From: Euleptes europaea
Lineage: Eukaryota; Chordata; Lepidosauria; Squamata; Sphaerodactylidae
NCBI RefSeq assembly: GCF_029931775.1
Contig: NC_079312.1
Coordinates: 60,144,333-60,208,332 of the forward strand
Direction of reading: 5' to 3'
Length of the DNA: 64,000 nucleotides
This document shows positions 34,801 to 46,399 of this stretch, piece by piece (positions within the stretch are counted from its first letter, which is position 1; each line of letters starts with the position of its first letter). The notes beneath the pieces were generated by a model that did no database searches, was not told where the DNA came from, and saw only the letters and a program-made list of their open reading frames with translations. Both the position numbers and the translations under genes were made by a program.

Positions 34801-37800
34801 GCATTCCAAATGACTTGGTCGGTCCCCCCCCTTCCCCTTGCTAAGCAAGGTTCTGGCCAAGATCTGGGCGGACAGGACAAGTTGCATCCTGGTAGCACCA
34901 TCCGGCCCAGGAGATCTCAGTTCACGATTCTAATGCCCCTGACTTAACGGAGTACTGTCCCTCCCCGAGATGTTTCTCACATTCCTTCCAGAATCAAGCT
35001 GGCAGCATGGAGAATTCTATGTAATCTATGGTCAGATAGGGTAGCTCAGGTGCCGCTGCACCCCATTAAGTTGTCCACGAGACGTTTTTCTTGATGCCAA
35101 ACGGAAAGGTTTTTCCCTGTGGGCTGCTGACAATGGTTTGTCCAGAGCTGCTCCTCTCCTGTCGTCAGTTTTTGACTACCTCGTATGTTTAACGATGCTG
35201 GACTGTCCAATCCCTCGACTACTGTTCGGACCCTCACGCTGTTTGGACCTTCACGCTGAGTTGGACTCTGTGTTTTTTTCACACCCAGACTCACAGAAGT
35301 TTTTGTACAGGTCATAATCAACCTCTATCCCCAGGTATCTCCACTGTTCCTCAGTGGAGCTTTCCCTTCATGTTGTCCCAACTCATGAAATACCGTTTGA
35401 GCCCTTGGCCACAGGGGGCCTCTCTTGCTATCCTTGAGACTGCCTGTCTGGTCACAGTCACCTCGGCCAGTCGTGTCAGAGATTTAACAGCTCTTGTTGT
35501 TACTCACTGTTTACTAAGCTTCACGCTGCTCAAGTGGTGTTGAAACCCAAGTTTTCTTTCCCACAGAAGGTCTCGTCTTACCCGTCATTGCCGACCCCTT
35601 CTTCCGATACAGAGAGGGCTCTATTACAAAGAATCTTGTTTGCAGGGAAAATATTAATATGTTATTGCTGTAGTGACCGCCGTAGGGGGGCACCGGGCTT
35701 CCCAGCAGTCCCTGTCCAGGTGGATTGCCTCAGCCATTAGACTGTCTTATGAGAGAGCATATGTGGATTGCCCAGACATGATCAAGGCGCACTCCACAAG
35801 GACTTACGCTGCCTCCGTCGCCTGTTCGTCTAAAATTGACCTCCGAGATATCATGAAGCACTATGCGGTCGACGTGAATTCTTCTAGAGAGGCAGTAGTG
35901 GGACGTGCCGTCTTGCAGTCATTGTTTCGGTGACTGTCCCACACCCACCATCCGGGGAACGAGCTTGCTACTCTCCCAATGTGGGACTGCATAGAAGCCA
36001 TGCAGATGAAAACAGAGTTTCACTTACCTGTAACTGTTGTTCATCTGGTGGATCTTCTATGCAGTAACACATCCCTCCCTCCTTCCCCGCTGTGGGACCT
36101 CTCCGCAATCATGTGGTTATTGGTTCCATGGCGGCAGGTTGGAGAACTGGAGGGGAGAGTGCTCCCTCCTCCTGGGTCATGTGTCCACTAGGCGGGAAGG
36201 CTGCATGCCCCGAGGGGAGGGGGAGCACTCTCACTTTCGATTTTGCTAGAAGCTGACAAATCTTATCCGTGGCTGGCCTGCGCCTGCGCAGTCCCCAATG
36301 TTTTACTGCATAGAAGATCCACCAGATGAACAACAGTTACAGGTAAGTGAAACTCTGTTTTTCCCTTCTTATTTAAAACATATTCAATACAGTATACCAA
36401 CAATTCCCTTTGTAATCTTTGTTCATCTTTTCAATATCCTTTGGGATAATATACCATCGGTAAAACATCTTATACCAGTTTTCTCTTGATGCTTGACTGG
36501 CTGTAAATTTTATGACTTTTGTCCATAAAGTTTCCCACTGTTGTAACAGTATTTCTTCCTAAAAATTCGGCATCCATGTCACCATCCATGTCTTAACAGT
36601 TGTCCCTTTCTCATGATCATCTTTCAGCTTCAGACCCCACAGTGTGGCAACAGACAAATGTGAAAGGAGAGACTCCTCTCTTTGTAGCGGTGGATAAATG
36701 TCTTGTGGAAAATGTCCATTTTCTGCTACTCAATGGCTTTAACCCTGATATTAAGAATGAAGATGGAGATTCTCCTTTATTTATAGGTAAACAACGTTAT
36801 ACAGTTTAACTCTGTTCTTGTTTCCAGAGTGAGCACAGTCAGGATAAAATAATGTTGCACAAATGGCATGCCTGGAATTGAGCCAGAGGACTTTTCCAAG
36901 CATCTCACTGGTTTGCCTACTTTCATCTCTAGGAATGGAGCTCAGTCATGGGCCTCTCTGGGGCTGGGGGCTGGTACCTCTTCTAAAGGGTGTAGCTGGC
37001 AGTATTACTAGGGTTCCATTGACTAGGAGGGATATCCTCCTGCAAGGGAGAGCCTTGATATAATTAGGTTTCCTGGAGTCTGCCCCAGGTAATCTTGCAC
37101 TACTTAGTCAGATGGGACTTTTTTTGGCTGCCAACCAACCTGAGGTTTTAGTATTTTCTTTTATATTGAAAAGCCTGTGGTGGATCCAACCATTCTGCTC
37201 CCAACTAAGGCTGGAGGAAAACTTCCAGCTTTGGTGAGCAGAATGGCTGGATCCACCCTACTGTGTCTGGGTCTGGTCTGCTGGTTGTCCATTAAGAATA
37301 ACTCTCACCAGTAGCTTCCTCTCATGTCCCCAGCCCCGTTCAAGTTAAGATGTGCTGCTCTTCATTTGGGTGGCTATTTTTCTCTTTTATAATGCAGAAA
37401 GAAAACAAAAGACCAAGGGAGGTTTTTTTGGTTTATGGAGAGCTCTGTACAAGCAGGAAAGTCCTGTGGCAGTAACCGTAGTAAGTCAAATAAGCCAGTA
37501 GCTTGGTTCTAACTTTAGCCCCTTGCCATGGTTTGTGACCTTTTTTCTGTATAAAAATAACGTGATAGACAGATAAGCAAAGGCTTATCGTGGTCTGGTT
37601 TCACAGTCAGAAGAGGCATCTCATTTAAATATCTTTTAAACAAATCATTTAAACACTGCTCTTTTCCATCTACTTTTTCACAGCTGTTCAACATGACTCA
37701 TATGAAATTGCCTCCTTGCTGCTACAATTTGGTGCCAAAGTCAATCTGCAGTGTGTAAACAAGAGGACAGCTTTACATGAGGCAGCCAAGCTTGGCAAAA

Positions 37801-40800
37801 AAAGCATGGTGGAATTTCTGCTTTGGTCTAAAGCAGATCCTGATCCACAGAGCTCATATGGCCTCACTCCTCTAGCATTGGCAGCACAGAATGGGCATAC
37901 AGAAATTCTGGAGATCTTATTGCGCAATGGTGAGATCCTGCACACAATACCTTGAAAGTGAAATGCATGCCCTCGTCTTAATTCTGAACATTATGAGTTG
38001 CTGGTTGTTAGAACAGTACAAGTGGGGGACTTGCAGGGGGGCATTGCATTTCTCCTCCCAACTATTTTCTCTTTCCCTTTCCTGAAAGCCCCCATAGCCT
38101 CTCCCCTTTTCTTGTTTCCTTCCCACCCACCAGCCAACCTACTTTTATCTGCCAACCTGACTTCACGTCTCCCACCTTCCTTCCTTCTGACATCCCTTGC
38201 TTGGAAAAATTCTGGCCGAGTTGCACAGTGCCAGGCCCAGGCCCACTTACATGATGGAGAGCCCATGAGGACTTGTGGGAGACACCTCATTACCCCCAAG
38301 TATCCCCTTCTCCATGCTATTTCCTCTTTTCTTCCTCCTAGCAGCCCCCTATATCATCTCCCCCTTGCCCTGCTTCCTTCTTCCCACCTCCCAAATTACA
38401 TACCTTTTATTTGCCCCCCCATCTTCAGCTATATTTATTCTACTTTATACCCCATCTTCCTCCACAATGGGAACCAAAAGTGGTTATCATTCTTCTCTCC
38501 TTCATTTTATTCTTAAAACAACCTTGTGCAGTAGGTTAGGCTGAGAATGTATGACTGGCCCAAGGTGACCTGGTGAAAGTCCATTACAGGATTATGAAAC
38601 TAACCACTTCTATATAACAATGTTTTTTGTTGATGGATGCTGTTGAACAGTAGTAAGTAGCCAGACCTGGGTGGAAATCATATAATATCAAGTCATCTGG
38701 TGGTTGCTGCTAGGCCTGGCCCCTCAAAGGCCAAAACAGCCTTGGAAAGGATGCTACCCCCTACCCCTGCCTTTTACTAACAGAAACCAATGCTTGAATG
38801 CTGGCAATACTGTTGTGGTTGCCTAACAGTGGCTACTGAGGCATTTATTTTTTAAAGCTACAGGCACTGCATTTATTATTGGGGGGGGGGTAACCCCACC
38901 AGTTCGTTTTTTTAAGATTTCAGGTTTTTGTGCATACTTGAAGCTTTTTTGTAGAACGATCTCTTTTTTCTGTGATATTATAAGATTGTTCTTCAGTCAC
39001 TTCTTGTTGTGATCTGGGAGTTAAAGTGCCTAGAATTTCTTCTGTGAAAGACAAAGATAGAGATGGGAATACTCTATCTAGAACTAGATCCTGGAAATGC
39101 TTCTTCTGACCAACAAATCCTTACAAGCTGACCAGTATCTGCACAAATGTTTAAGGCTGCAGGGAATGGAAGGGACCATAAGTCAGCTGTGACTTGACAG
39201 GCGAAAAAGAACCCCTACACACAACCCATCCTGAGCACAGACTGGATCAAGTTACATTAAAAGGCCTTTTAAATATATTAGTCTTGCAGAGGTGCAGGAA
39301 ACCCATCTAAATCCCTCTCACATCATATTGTGGAAGCCACCCCACAATATTAGTGCTGCCATAGAAAGGTCCTTTCTGGGCAGCTGACGTCTGGCATGAA
39401 GAATGGTACCAAAAGTGGGCTTTTAGTGGTGGAATGTAATTGCCACTGGGAAGTACACAGGGAAAAATGGTTTTGTGAAACCCCAGGCCATGAAGAGGTG
39501 AAAAGGTAAGAACCAATACTAGAAATTGTGTTTCAAAACAAATAGGTGGCTAGGGCACATTCATTGCTCACAAAATAGATGTAATAGAAATATTTTTTAC
39601 TGGCTCAACCAGCAATCAAGTCGCAGCCGACAGAATTTTGCACCAGCTGAGGTTTCCCCGAAGTCTTCAAGGGAGCATGGAGGATGTTACAGTAGTTTAG
39701 TCTCAAGTGGTGTAGATGCCATGGCCATGCTGGTCGGGTCTGTTTCACTGTGCAGAGTTGCTATTAGGGAGGGAGGGAGCGTTCTGAGTGGTTTGACAGC
39801 AGCATCAGGGACTTTCCAGAAAGTATAGATTGCATCAAGGAGGAGTGAATGAACAGCGACATTATGACAAAGGAACTGTTAGGTATTGGTTAAATTGTGG
39901 AACAGGTTTTTTAAATCCTTACAAAGTATGTTGTACTTTATAGATGGTACCATATAGTTTAGCAGGGAAAAACAAACATGTTTGTTGGGGGCAAAGGAGC
40001 AGGCCAGATAGGGTGTGTGGTGAGTTGCTATTGGAGCACTTTTCTCAGGTGTTGTCCTTTTGAAATATTCCAGTATGGATCTCTTACTGCCAAGATTTTC
40101 CAGTGGAAAAAAATTCAACTTACTCCACCAAAGCTTTTGATGAAAGAGCGAGAATTCACACTGCAGCAGAACTTTCATGTTGTCTTTCGATGCATATTTA
40201 TTTAGTTTGTGCTGCTCTTTTCCTTTTAGGTGCCAATGTTCTTTCCCAGGCATCGGATTGTGCATCCATATTATTTGAAGCTGCAGGAGGAGGAAATCCA
40301 GATTCTGCTTCTCTTCTCCTAGAGTATGGGGCTGATGCCAATGTACCGAAGCATTCAGGTCACCTGCCTATCCACAGAGCTGCTTATAGAGGACACTTAT
40401 TGTGAGTTAGAAAATGTGGACTCGATTTAGGAGCTTTGCAAATAGAAATTGGGGGGTATGTGCCACAAGAGAAAGGAAAGCCTTAGTAGCCATTTAGTCA
40501 GTCTTGCAGTTTCTCATATACCTTAAAAAATCAACAGTGCCTTGCTGATAAGTAGCTTGCCAGATTCTCTCCCCAAGTTTCCCAGTGACACACAACTGTG
40601 TGCTGGTTGTGCTACTGTTACATAATCTGCAAGTTTGATGTAAGAGAGCTAGTTGGCATAGTGGTTAAGAGTAACAGACTCTAATCTGGAGAACCAGGCT
40701 TGATTCCCCGCTCCTCCATATGAAGCCTGATGGGTGATTTTGGGCCAGTCACAGTTCTCTCCAAACTCTCTCAGCCCCACCTACCTCACAAAGTGCCTGT

Positions 40801-43800
40801 TGCGGAGAGGGGAAGGGAAGGCTATTGTATGCCGGTTTGAGACTCCTTAGAGAAAAACGGGGTATAAAAACCAACTCTTCTTCTTCTAATCAGTATGAAC
40901 AAATGAGAATTCCTGTGTGTAAGCACAATGCAACTGCATATTTTCTGACAAAGCATGGTTTGGTTTTGCTCCTCTCCCTAGAGTTCTACAGATCTTGGTT
41001 CCTGTGACAGATTACTCTGCCATAAAGGAGAGTGGAATCAGTCCAGTTCATTCAGCAGCCGCAGGAGGCCACTCTCAGTGCCTTGAGTTCCTTCTCAAAT
41101 CTGGATTTGATGCCAATTTCATGTTGCATCAGAGAGTCCGCAAAGGCTATGATGATGAACGGAAGTCAGCTCTGTATTTTGCTGTCTCGAATGGGGATAT
41201 TAACTCGGCTCGGCTGCTCCTAGAAGCTGGAGCCTTACCCAACCAAGACCCTGTTAACTGTCTCCAGGTGGCCTTAAGAATGGGCAACTATGAGCTTGTT
41301 AGCCTCCTGCTTCGCCATGGGGCCAACGTGAACTACTTCTGTAGGGTTAATACAACACATTTCCCATCAGCTCTGCAGTACACACTGAAAGATGAAGTCA
41401 TGTTAAGAATGTTGCTGAACTACGGGTATGATGTGGACCGTTGCTTTGATTGTTCGCACGGAGACAAGCATTCCCGGTACATGTTTGAAGGATGGACCTC
41501 TACTGTTATTAAAGACAATATGGTAAGTACTCCAAATGGGTGCATAACCTCTATCACACTTCACAATTTGCCTCCCCTCCAGCTGTCTTCCTCCTGAAAA
41601 ACCAGAAGCAAGGCTGACTAGATGAAGCCTTCCAAATAACACAAGGATGCCATTGCAGGGGAAATACTGGCAGGCAGGCAGAAAGGCTAAGTAGCCCCAA
41701 TTGCCCAATTCTCCCTAGTCAGTGCCCTCAGCCTCCTACTTGTGTTGCAAGCAAAGCACAGGACTGGGAACCCTCTGTTTTTCTTGTTACATCTAACCCT
41801 GTCTTTGAGAGAGTAAATGGCAACAGCTTTCCACAATCTTTTTTGATCATTTACTAAATTGCATTGGTAACTTCACGTGAACATGTGAAGCTGCCTTATA
41901 CTGAATCAGACCCTTGGTCCATAAAAGTCCGTATTGTCTTCTCAAACTGGCAGTGGCTCTCCAGTGTCTCAGGCTGAAGTCTTTCACATCACCTGCCAGA
42001 CTCTTTAACTGGCGATGCCGGGGATTGAACCTGAGATCTTCTGCATGCCAAGCAGGGGCTCTTCCATTAATGGAATTTTGCTTTGGGGATTAGGCTCAGG
42101 AGTGCATTGGGTTTGTTCTCTGGGGGAATTTGTATAGTATGAAATGTTGAATTCTATGGTCTTATTTTCTCTCAACTCAGTTCTGTGAAGTGATTTCTGT
42201 AGCATGGTTAAAGCACCTCTCTGGAAAAATAGTACATGTGATGCTAGATTATATGGATCACATACGACTCTGCGCTAAACTTCAGGGTGTTCTTCAAGAG
42301 CAAAAACTGTGGCCAGAAATCCGTACAATTTTGAGTAAGTATCAAGTATAATTAAGCTGCACAGAGAAATACACATTTTATGGTCCTCCAGTCACCAACA
42401 TCCTCACCTTCAGTCGGACATTGAACCAACTAGCTAACGTGGCTGAAAGGATCCAGCACTTTTGGGTATGATAACTCAAAGCCACAATAATTTCTATAAT
42501 TGATTTGGGGTCACATGGGCTCTATGATGTAACATAGGCTATCTACAGTAAACTGTAAGATACAGAAACAAGTTTGTACATTTGCATGCCTTCAGACTAA
42601 GTATTAATTATTGTGGCTCAATAATTGTTGGTTTGTTGAAGTTAGATAAGTCACATCTGACTAATGGCGACCTCTGGTGGGGTTTTCAAGGCAAGAGATG
42701 ATCAGAGGTGGTTTGCCATTGCCTGCCTCCACATCACAACTCTGGTTTTCCTTGGTGGTCTCCCATCCAAATACTTGCCAGGGTCCACCCTGCTTAGCTT
42801 CTGAGATCTGATGAGATTAGTCTAGCCTGGGCAATCCAAGTCAGGGCTTCTTGGAAATGGCTTCTCTAAATTAGCTTTTCTTATCCCCATAAGCAAAATT
42901 CAAAATAAAATATTAACTGACAAGAGCACCAAGGTACTAGGCAGAAACTTCTGTGTATGTAAGTGTGGCTGCTCCACCTTCTTTCTCCTGCTATGGACCA
43001 AAATACTTCCTGAAGTGCTGCTCTTGGAGAATGGGAAACTCCCAGGAGCAGCTTGGGAGGTAGAGCTGGAAGGGTGCCACAGGAGAACAGATGTTGTGTG
43101 TGTGAGAGAGAGTGAGTGAGTGAGTGACCCTTACTGGCAGGGATCTTTTTGATGAGATTTGATTCTTGCTGGCATTTAGTTGTACTCCATTATAGTAGTT
43201 TTATAGCACACTGTCTCTTCATTCCATTTTAAGCTGCACTGTTGATCGCTTATTGTGGTCAGCTATAGTTAACCAATAAATGCATTGTATTTATAGTCGG
43301 GTTTACATAATACAGACTCCCAAGGTATCAGGCCTTGTCCACACTGCTGCAGTTGGAGTAGTCATGCACGTAATAGCAAAGAGATAACACTATCAACTGG
43401 GGCGGCATGGATCACAGAGTGGAAAAAGGGACCCAAATTCAACCCACCAGCTCTGATAAATCAGTACGAGCTCAGAGGAGGTGGACCTGAGTGTGCTTCT
43501 ATTCACAGGAATATTTTTCATTCAAAGTGTTAATCATAAGAAGACCCATTCACGTTCTGTTAGTGGAAGGGTATACTATGTGCAATCCTATACCAGTCAG
43601 GACTACCACACATGTAGCTCTGACAGCCAAATGTAGTTTTCACTCTAAGCAGCATACTTCTGCACTTAAAGGATCTGCTTAAGAATGGGATTTATGTGGT
43701 GCATCCTGCTTCATTTTGTAAAGCTCTTTGAAAGATTCAAAGGAATCAACAATTGAGCTAAGGTTACCCTACAAGAGAAGAATGTTCTAGTGTGTTTAAT

Positions 43801-45656
43801 TAGGTTTTAAATTGTGTATGCTTATGTTTTAAAAGCTGCCTTAGGCACTGTGGAAAGGTGGTCTATAAATACTTTAAATAAGTTATCCATTAATAGAAAA
43901 CAAATTCTTAGCATTAAAATATTGTCGAAGGCTTTCACGGTCAGAGTTCATTGGTTCTTGTAGGTTATCCGGGCTGTGTAACCGTGGTCTTGGAATTTTC
44001 TTTCCTGACGTTTCGCCAGCAACTGTGGCAGGCATCTTCAGAGTAGTAACACTGAAGGACAGTGTCTCTCAGTGTCAAGGGTGTAGGAAGAGTAATATAT
44101 AGTCAGAAAGGGGTTGGGTTTGAGCTGAGTATTGTCCTGCAAAAGTAATGTGCTAATCATTGTCCAGTAAGTATCAAGATAATGTGCTAATGAGGATATG
44201 GTATGTTAATATGGAACCATTGTATCCTGAAGTGATCTGTTAATGTGTGTAATCCAAAGCTAATCTGCATGGCTATTGTTGAATGTTGTCTTTGTCTTTG
44301 TTAGTCTGGAGGTTTTTTAGAACAGGAAGCCAAGCATTATTCATTCTTAAACTCTCCTCTTTTCTGTTAAAGTTGTGCTGATGTTTATGAATTTCAATGG
44401 CTTCTCTGTGCATTGAAATTGAAATTCAATAAACATCAGCACAACTTTAACAGAAAAGAGGAGAGTTTAAGAATGAATAAGGCTTGGCTTCCTGTTCTAA
44501 AAAACCTCCAGACTAACAAAGACAACATTCAACAATAGCCATGCAGATTAGCTTTGGATTACACACATTAACAGATCACTTCAGGATACAATGGTTCCAT
44601 ATTAACATACCATACATTATCTTGATACTTACTGGACAATGATTAGCACATTACTTTTGCAGGACAATACTCAGCTCAAACCCAACCCCTTTCTGACTAT
44701 ATATTACTCTTCCTACACCCTTGACACTGAGAGACACTGTCCTTCAGTGTTACTACTCTGAAAATGCCTGCCACAGTTGCTGGCGAAACGTCAGGAAAGA
44801 AAATTCCAAGACCACGGTTACACAGCCCGGATAACCTACAAGAACCAATCTTAGCATTAAATTCTTAAAACAATTCAGAGTGTAAAGTACTTATAACACA
44901 TTAGCTCAGAAGTAATCTCCGATTTCCCTTGCAGCATGCTATAAACTCTTCTTGTCCTGAAAGCTTCAGACAAGCAGAATTTCTGCATCATTAAGACCCT
45001 CTTAGGAGCCCCGTGGCGCAGAGTGGTAAGCTGCAGTACTGCAGTCCAAGCTCTGCTCACGACCAGAGTTTGATCCCAGTGGAAGTTGGTTTCAGGTAGC
45101 CGGCTCAAGGTTGGCTCAGCTTTCCATCCTTCCGAGGTTGGTAAAAGGGAAGGCTCTGGCAAACCACCCCGTAAACAAAGTCTGCCTAGTAAAACGTCAG
45201 GATGTGATGTCACCACATGGGTCAGGAATGACCCGGTGCTTGCACAGGGACCTTTACCTTTTAAGACCCTCATCAGAATTCTGTAGGGATAAATCGTTCC
45301 CATTTTATAGATGAGACTAGTTAAAACGTACGGATTTGTACACAGCCATACTGACAGAAGTCCTCAAGGTTAATCTATGATTAGACTCTAGGTATACATT
45401 TTGGCTAATGCACACATTTCAAGATCAGGCCCCAAAGTGGAAAAATCCCTTACATTGTTACATTTCTTCATTTTAAGCAAACGTCCGCCCCTTGAAACAC
45501 CTTTGCCGTCTGAAAATCCGAAAGTGCTTAGGACGCCTTCGTCTACGTTGTCCTGTCTTCCTGACATTTCTGCCACTACCAAATCGCTTGAAAGAATATA
45601 TACTCTACAAGGAATATGATCTCTATGGACAAGGAATACTGAAAGGAAACTGCTAA
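25849..45656 (+). CDS. ASB14: Ankyrin repeat and SOCS box protein 14, complete gene
   Basis: Firm exons: 25849-25970, 30568-30719, 36628-36786, 37684-37929, 40230-40401, 40982-41522, 42181-42334, 45478-45656 (stop TAA). These total 1725 bases in one frame, 574 residues; a probable extra exon (28016-28075) would make 594. Human ASB14 is about 587. ASB proteins are substrate receptors of Elongin B/C-Cullin-5 ubiquitin ligases, with ankyrin repeats binding the target. The ankyrin units are visible: [95 protein letters not shown]. The last exon holds the SOCS box, with a BC-box part ([16 protein letters not shown]) and a Cul5-box part ([20 protein letters not shown]). The N-terminus contains [10 protein letters not shown], matching the UIM-like IIQQSLQD of ASB14. 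The ATG at 25849 was chosen because it is in frame just before the conserved acidic segment. A splice acceptor at 25865 into the same frame is the alternative, with the true start on an unseen upstream exon. Confidence 0.93.
27107..27306. repeat. GTTGCCAACCTCC-type repeat, well preserved
   Basis: GATTGCCAACCTCCAGGTAC, TGCTATTACAACTGATCTCC, GGAGAAAATGGCCGCTTTGG, CCGGTGGCAAAGAGGGACCT, AGCAACCCTA. It closely matches 54065-54272 over the full length of about 200 bp. Confidence 0.8.
28016..28075 (+). CDS. ASB14: Probable small second exon of ASB14
   Basis: After a TTGCAG acceptor, the frame carried over from exon 25849-25970 reads [18 protein letters not shown]. It aligns with the human ASB14 segment LHSFLSADYKKIVETIEKG, which the eight firm exons lack. 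Ending at 28075 (donor GTATAT) gives 60 bases and keeps frame with the acceptor used at 30568. A donor at 28071 (GTTAAG) is also possible but would not keep frame. The exon is likely real; its 3' edge is uncertain. Confidence 0.6.
28578..30268. mobile_element. hAT-like non-autonomous element, family A, copy 2
   Basis: Ends TAGGGCTGTTGA and TCAACAGCCCTA are bounded by a perfect 8-bp duplication CTGCAAAG (28570-28577, 30269-30276). Internally it is the reverse complement of copy 1: about four tandem units near 29028, 29170, 29330 and 29477, and one unit in the other direction near 30010-30060. It includes (TG)n runs near 29710. It lies in the ASB14 intron before exon 30568. The open frames inside are repeat-unit artefacts. 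Confidence 0.85.
31171..36362 (+). mobile_element. DIRS1-like tyrosine-recombinase retroelement (fossil, broken)
   Basis: Inverted terminal repeats of over 200 bp lie at 31171-31390 and about 36120-36362. An internal complementary region at 35975-36066 is the reverse complement of both outer ends joined, which is the hallmark of DIRS. Between them, in order, are a gag start near 31413 with a short tandem array around 31900-32060, an RNase H region near 34300-34470, and a tyrosine recombinase C-terminal region near 35670-35930 with an AHSTR-type motif. The termini look whole, but the coding regions are broken in many places (clearly more than ten). It is therefore an old, immobile copy. It lies in the ASB14 intron, and its right end is 265 bases before the acceptor of exon 36628. 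Confidence 0.85.
38505..38605 (-). mobile_element. SINE remnant
   Basis: CCTTGTGCAGTAGGTTAGGC and GACTGGCCCAAGGTGACCTG are the complement of the middle of the tRNA-headed SINE family. Both ends are lost. Confidence 0.6.
39168..39202 (+). repeat. SINE/BovB tail remnant
   Basis: Only the tail words CCATAAGTCAGCTGTGACTT and GACAGGCGAAAA are recognisable, so it is a heavily truncated copy. Confidence 0.45.
40645..40888 (+). mobile_element. tRNA-derived SINE
   Basis: GGCATAGTGGTTAAGAGTAA, CTTGATTCCCCGCTCCTCC, TGCCTGTTGCGGAGAGGGGA and the end TATAAAAACCAACTCTTCTT, just 94 bases before ASB14 exon 40982. Confidence 0.85.
41876..42067 (-). mobile_element. tRNA-headed SINE with CR1-like tail, head truncated
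   Basis: Its + strand reads GAAGCTGCCTTATACTGAAT, CAGACCCTTGGTCC, CAGTGGCTCTCCAGTGTCTC and ends GCCGGGGATTGAACCTGAGA, then CCAAGCAGGGGCTCT. This is the complement of a tRNA-like box B and head. It lies in the ASB14 intron before exon 42181. Confidence 0.7.
42645..42838 (-). mobile_element. 5S rRNA-derived SINE
   Basis: Reverse copy. Its + strand shows GGTGGTTTGCCATTGCCTGC, CTCCCATCCAAATACTTGCC (5S complement) and CTTAGCTTCTGAGATCTGAT. It lies in the ASB14 intron. Confidence 0.85.
43100..43130 (+). repeat. Short (TG)n(AG)n(TGAG)n microsatellite
   Basis: TGTGTGTGAGAGAGAG followed by TGAGTGAGTGAGTGAC, in an ASB14 intron. Confidence 0.85.
43919..44848. mobile_element. Penelope-like retroelement insertion with head-to-head inverted arms
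   Basis: Two nearly identical arms of about 430-450 bp face each other around a spacer of only some 20 bases near 44400-44425. The whole is flanked by a 13-bp duplication TCTTAGCATTAAA (43906-43918, 44849-44861). On - in the left arm, a frame reads [20 protein letters not shown], then [10 protein letters not shown] and a stop. This resembles the C-terminal end of the GIY-YIG endonuclease of Penelope-like elements. The outer ends carry GTTTCGCCAGCAACTGTGGC, typical of a family abundant in reptiles. The right arm lacks 12 bases present in the left and stops short of its outer 30 bases. It lies in the ASB14 intron between 42334 and 45478. Confidence 0.75.
45006..45263 (+). mobile_element. tRNA-derived SINE, second family
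   Basis: GGAGCCCCGTGGCGCAGAGT, TACTGCAGTCCAAGCTCTGC, CAAACCACCCCGTAAACAAA, TGCACAGGGACCTTTACCTT. It lies in the last ASB14 intron, 215 bases before the SOCS-box exon. Confidence 0.85.
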
Positions 45657-45785
45657 TTCAAGTTCATAAGTTAGTGTTGCCAGATATCTTAGTTATGTTT
45701 TTCTTAGGTAATTGTTTTCTCTATGTAATGTTGATTGTGGTTTTTATGTAGTACATGCACAAGCAGCTTAAAAACTCTGCTGGAT

Positions 45786-45791
45786 AATAAA
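45786..45791 (+). terminator. Candidate poly(A) signal of ASB14
   Basis: AATAAA lies 130 bases after the ASB14 stop codon. It fits a short 3'UTR for ASB14 before the tail-to-tail APPL1 gene. Confidence 0.5.
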
Positions 45792-46198
45792 ACATAAAAC
45801 CTGTTGCAGAATAAGATCATAATAATCTTAAGCTTCAATGTAGAACAAGTTTTTGGAAGGGGTATTTGCCACTTTTCCTCCTTCTCAACCCCCCGCCCCG
45901 CATTCTGAGGATTGGGTGGAGGGTTGCTATGCAAAGAGGAAGGATTCACCACCTCCTCCAATGGAGGTGCAGAAACTTCCACAAGAATGATGGTGATTTC
46001 TGTCCTGTCTCATTACATGTTGTTCCAAATCCTCCTCAGTATTTGATGGGAGGTGGTACAGGGAGCTGCAGAGGGATGGAGAAAGTGGCAAAACTTGCAG
46101 ATAAAGGGTATTACACATGGCCACCCGCTGTCCTTTCTTTCTTTGACAAGAGATAGAATTATCTGTAGCACTACTCCAGCTGATTTTTTTTTTTTTTT

Positions 46199-46390
46199 TT
46201 GCCATCAAGTCACAGCTGACTTACAGTGACCCCTGGTGAAGTTTTCAAGGCAAGAGACATTTGGAGGTGGTTTGCCATTGCCTGCTTCTGCGTCACAACC
46301 CTGGTATTCCTTGGAGGTCTCCCATCCAAATACTAGCCAGAGTCAGCTATGCTTGGCTTCTGAATAACCTGGGGCTATTCAGGTCAGAGC
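46199..46390 (-). mobile_element. 5S rRNA-derived SINE near the ASB14/APPL1 junction
   Basis: The reverse copy begins after a T-run with GCCATCAAGTCACAGCTGAC (BovB-like tail). It then shows GGTGGTTTGCCATTGCCTGC and CTCCCATCCAAATACTAGCC. Confidence 0.85.
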
Positions 46391-46399
46391 CTAGCTGAT

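Larger units (their letters stand above)
37930..40229. other. ASB14 intron DNA, pyrimidine-rich first part
   Basis: 37998-38500 is rich in TTCC/CCTC on +, with a diverged internal duplication (CTCTTTCCCTTTCCTGAAAG region against the CATGCTATTTCCTCTTTTCT region). It gives a 172-codon artefact frame. A SINE remnant follows; the rest shows nothing. Confidence 0.45.

Noticed and set aside
37998-38516. A 172-codon frame on +
   Set aside because: It lies in pyrimidine-rich, internally duplicated intron DNA with low-complexity Leu/Pro/Ser content and no family match.
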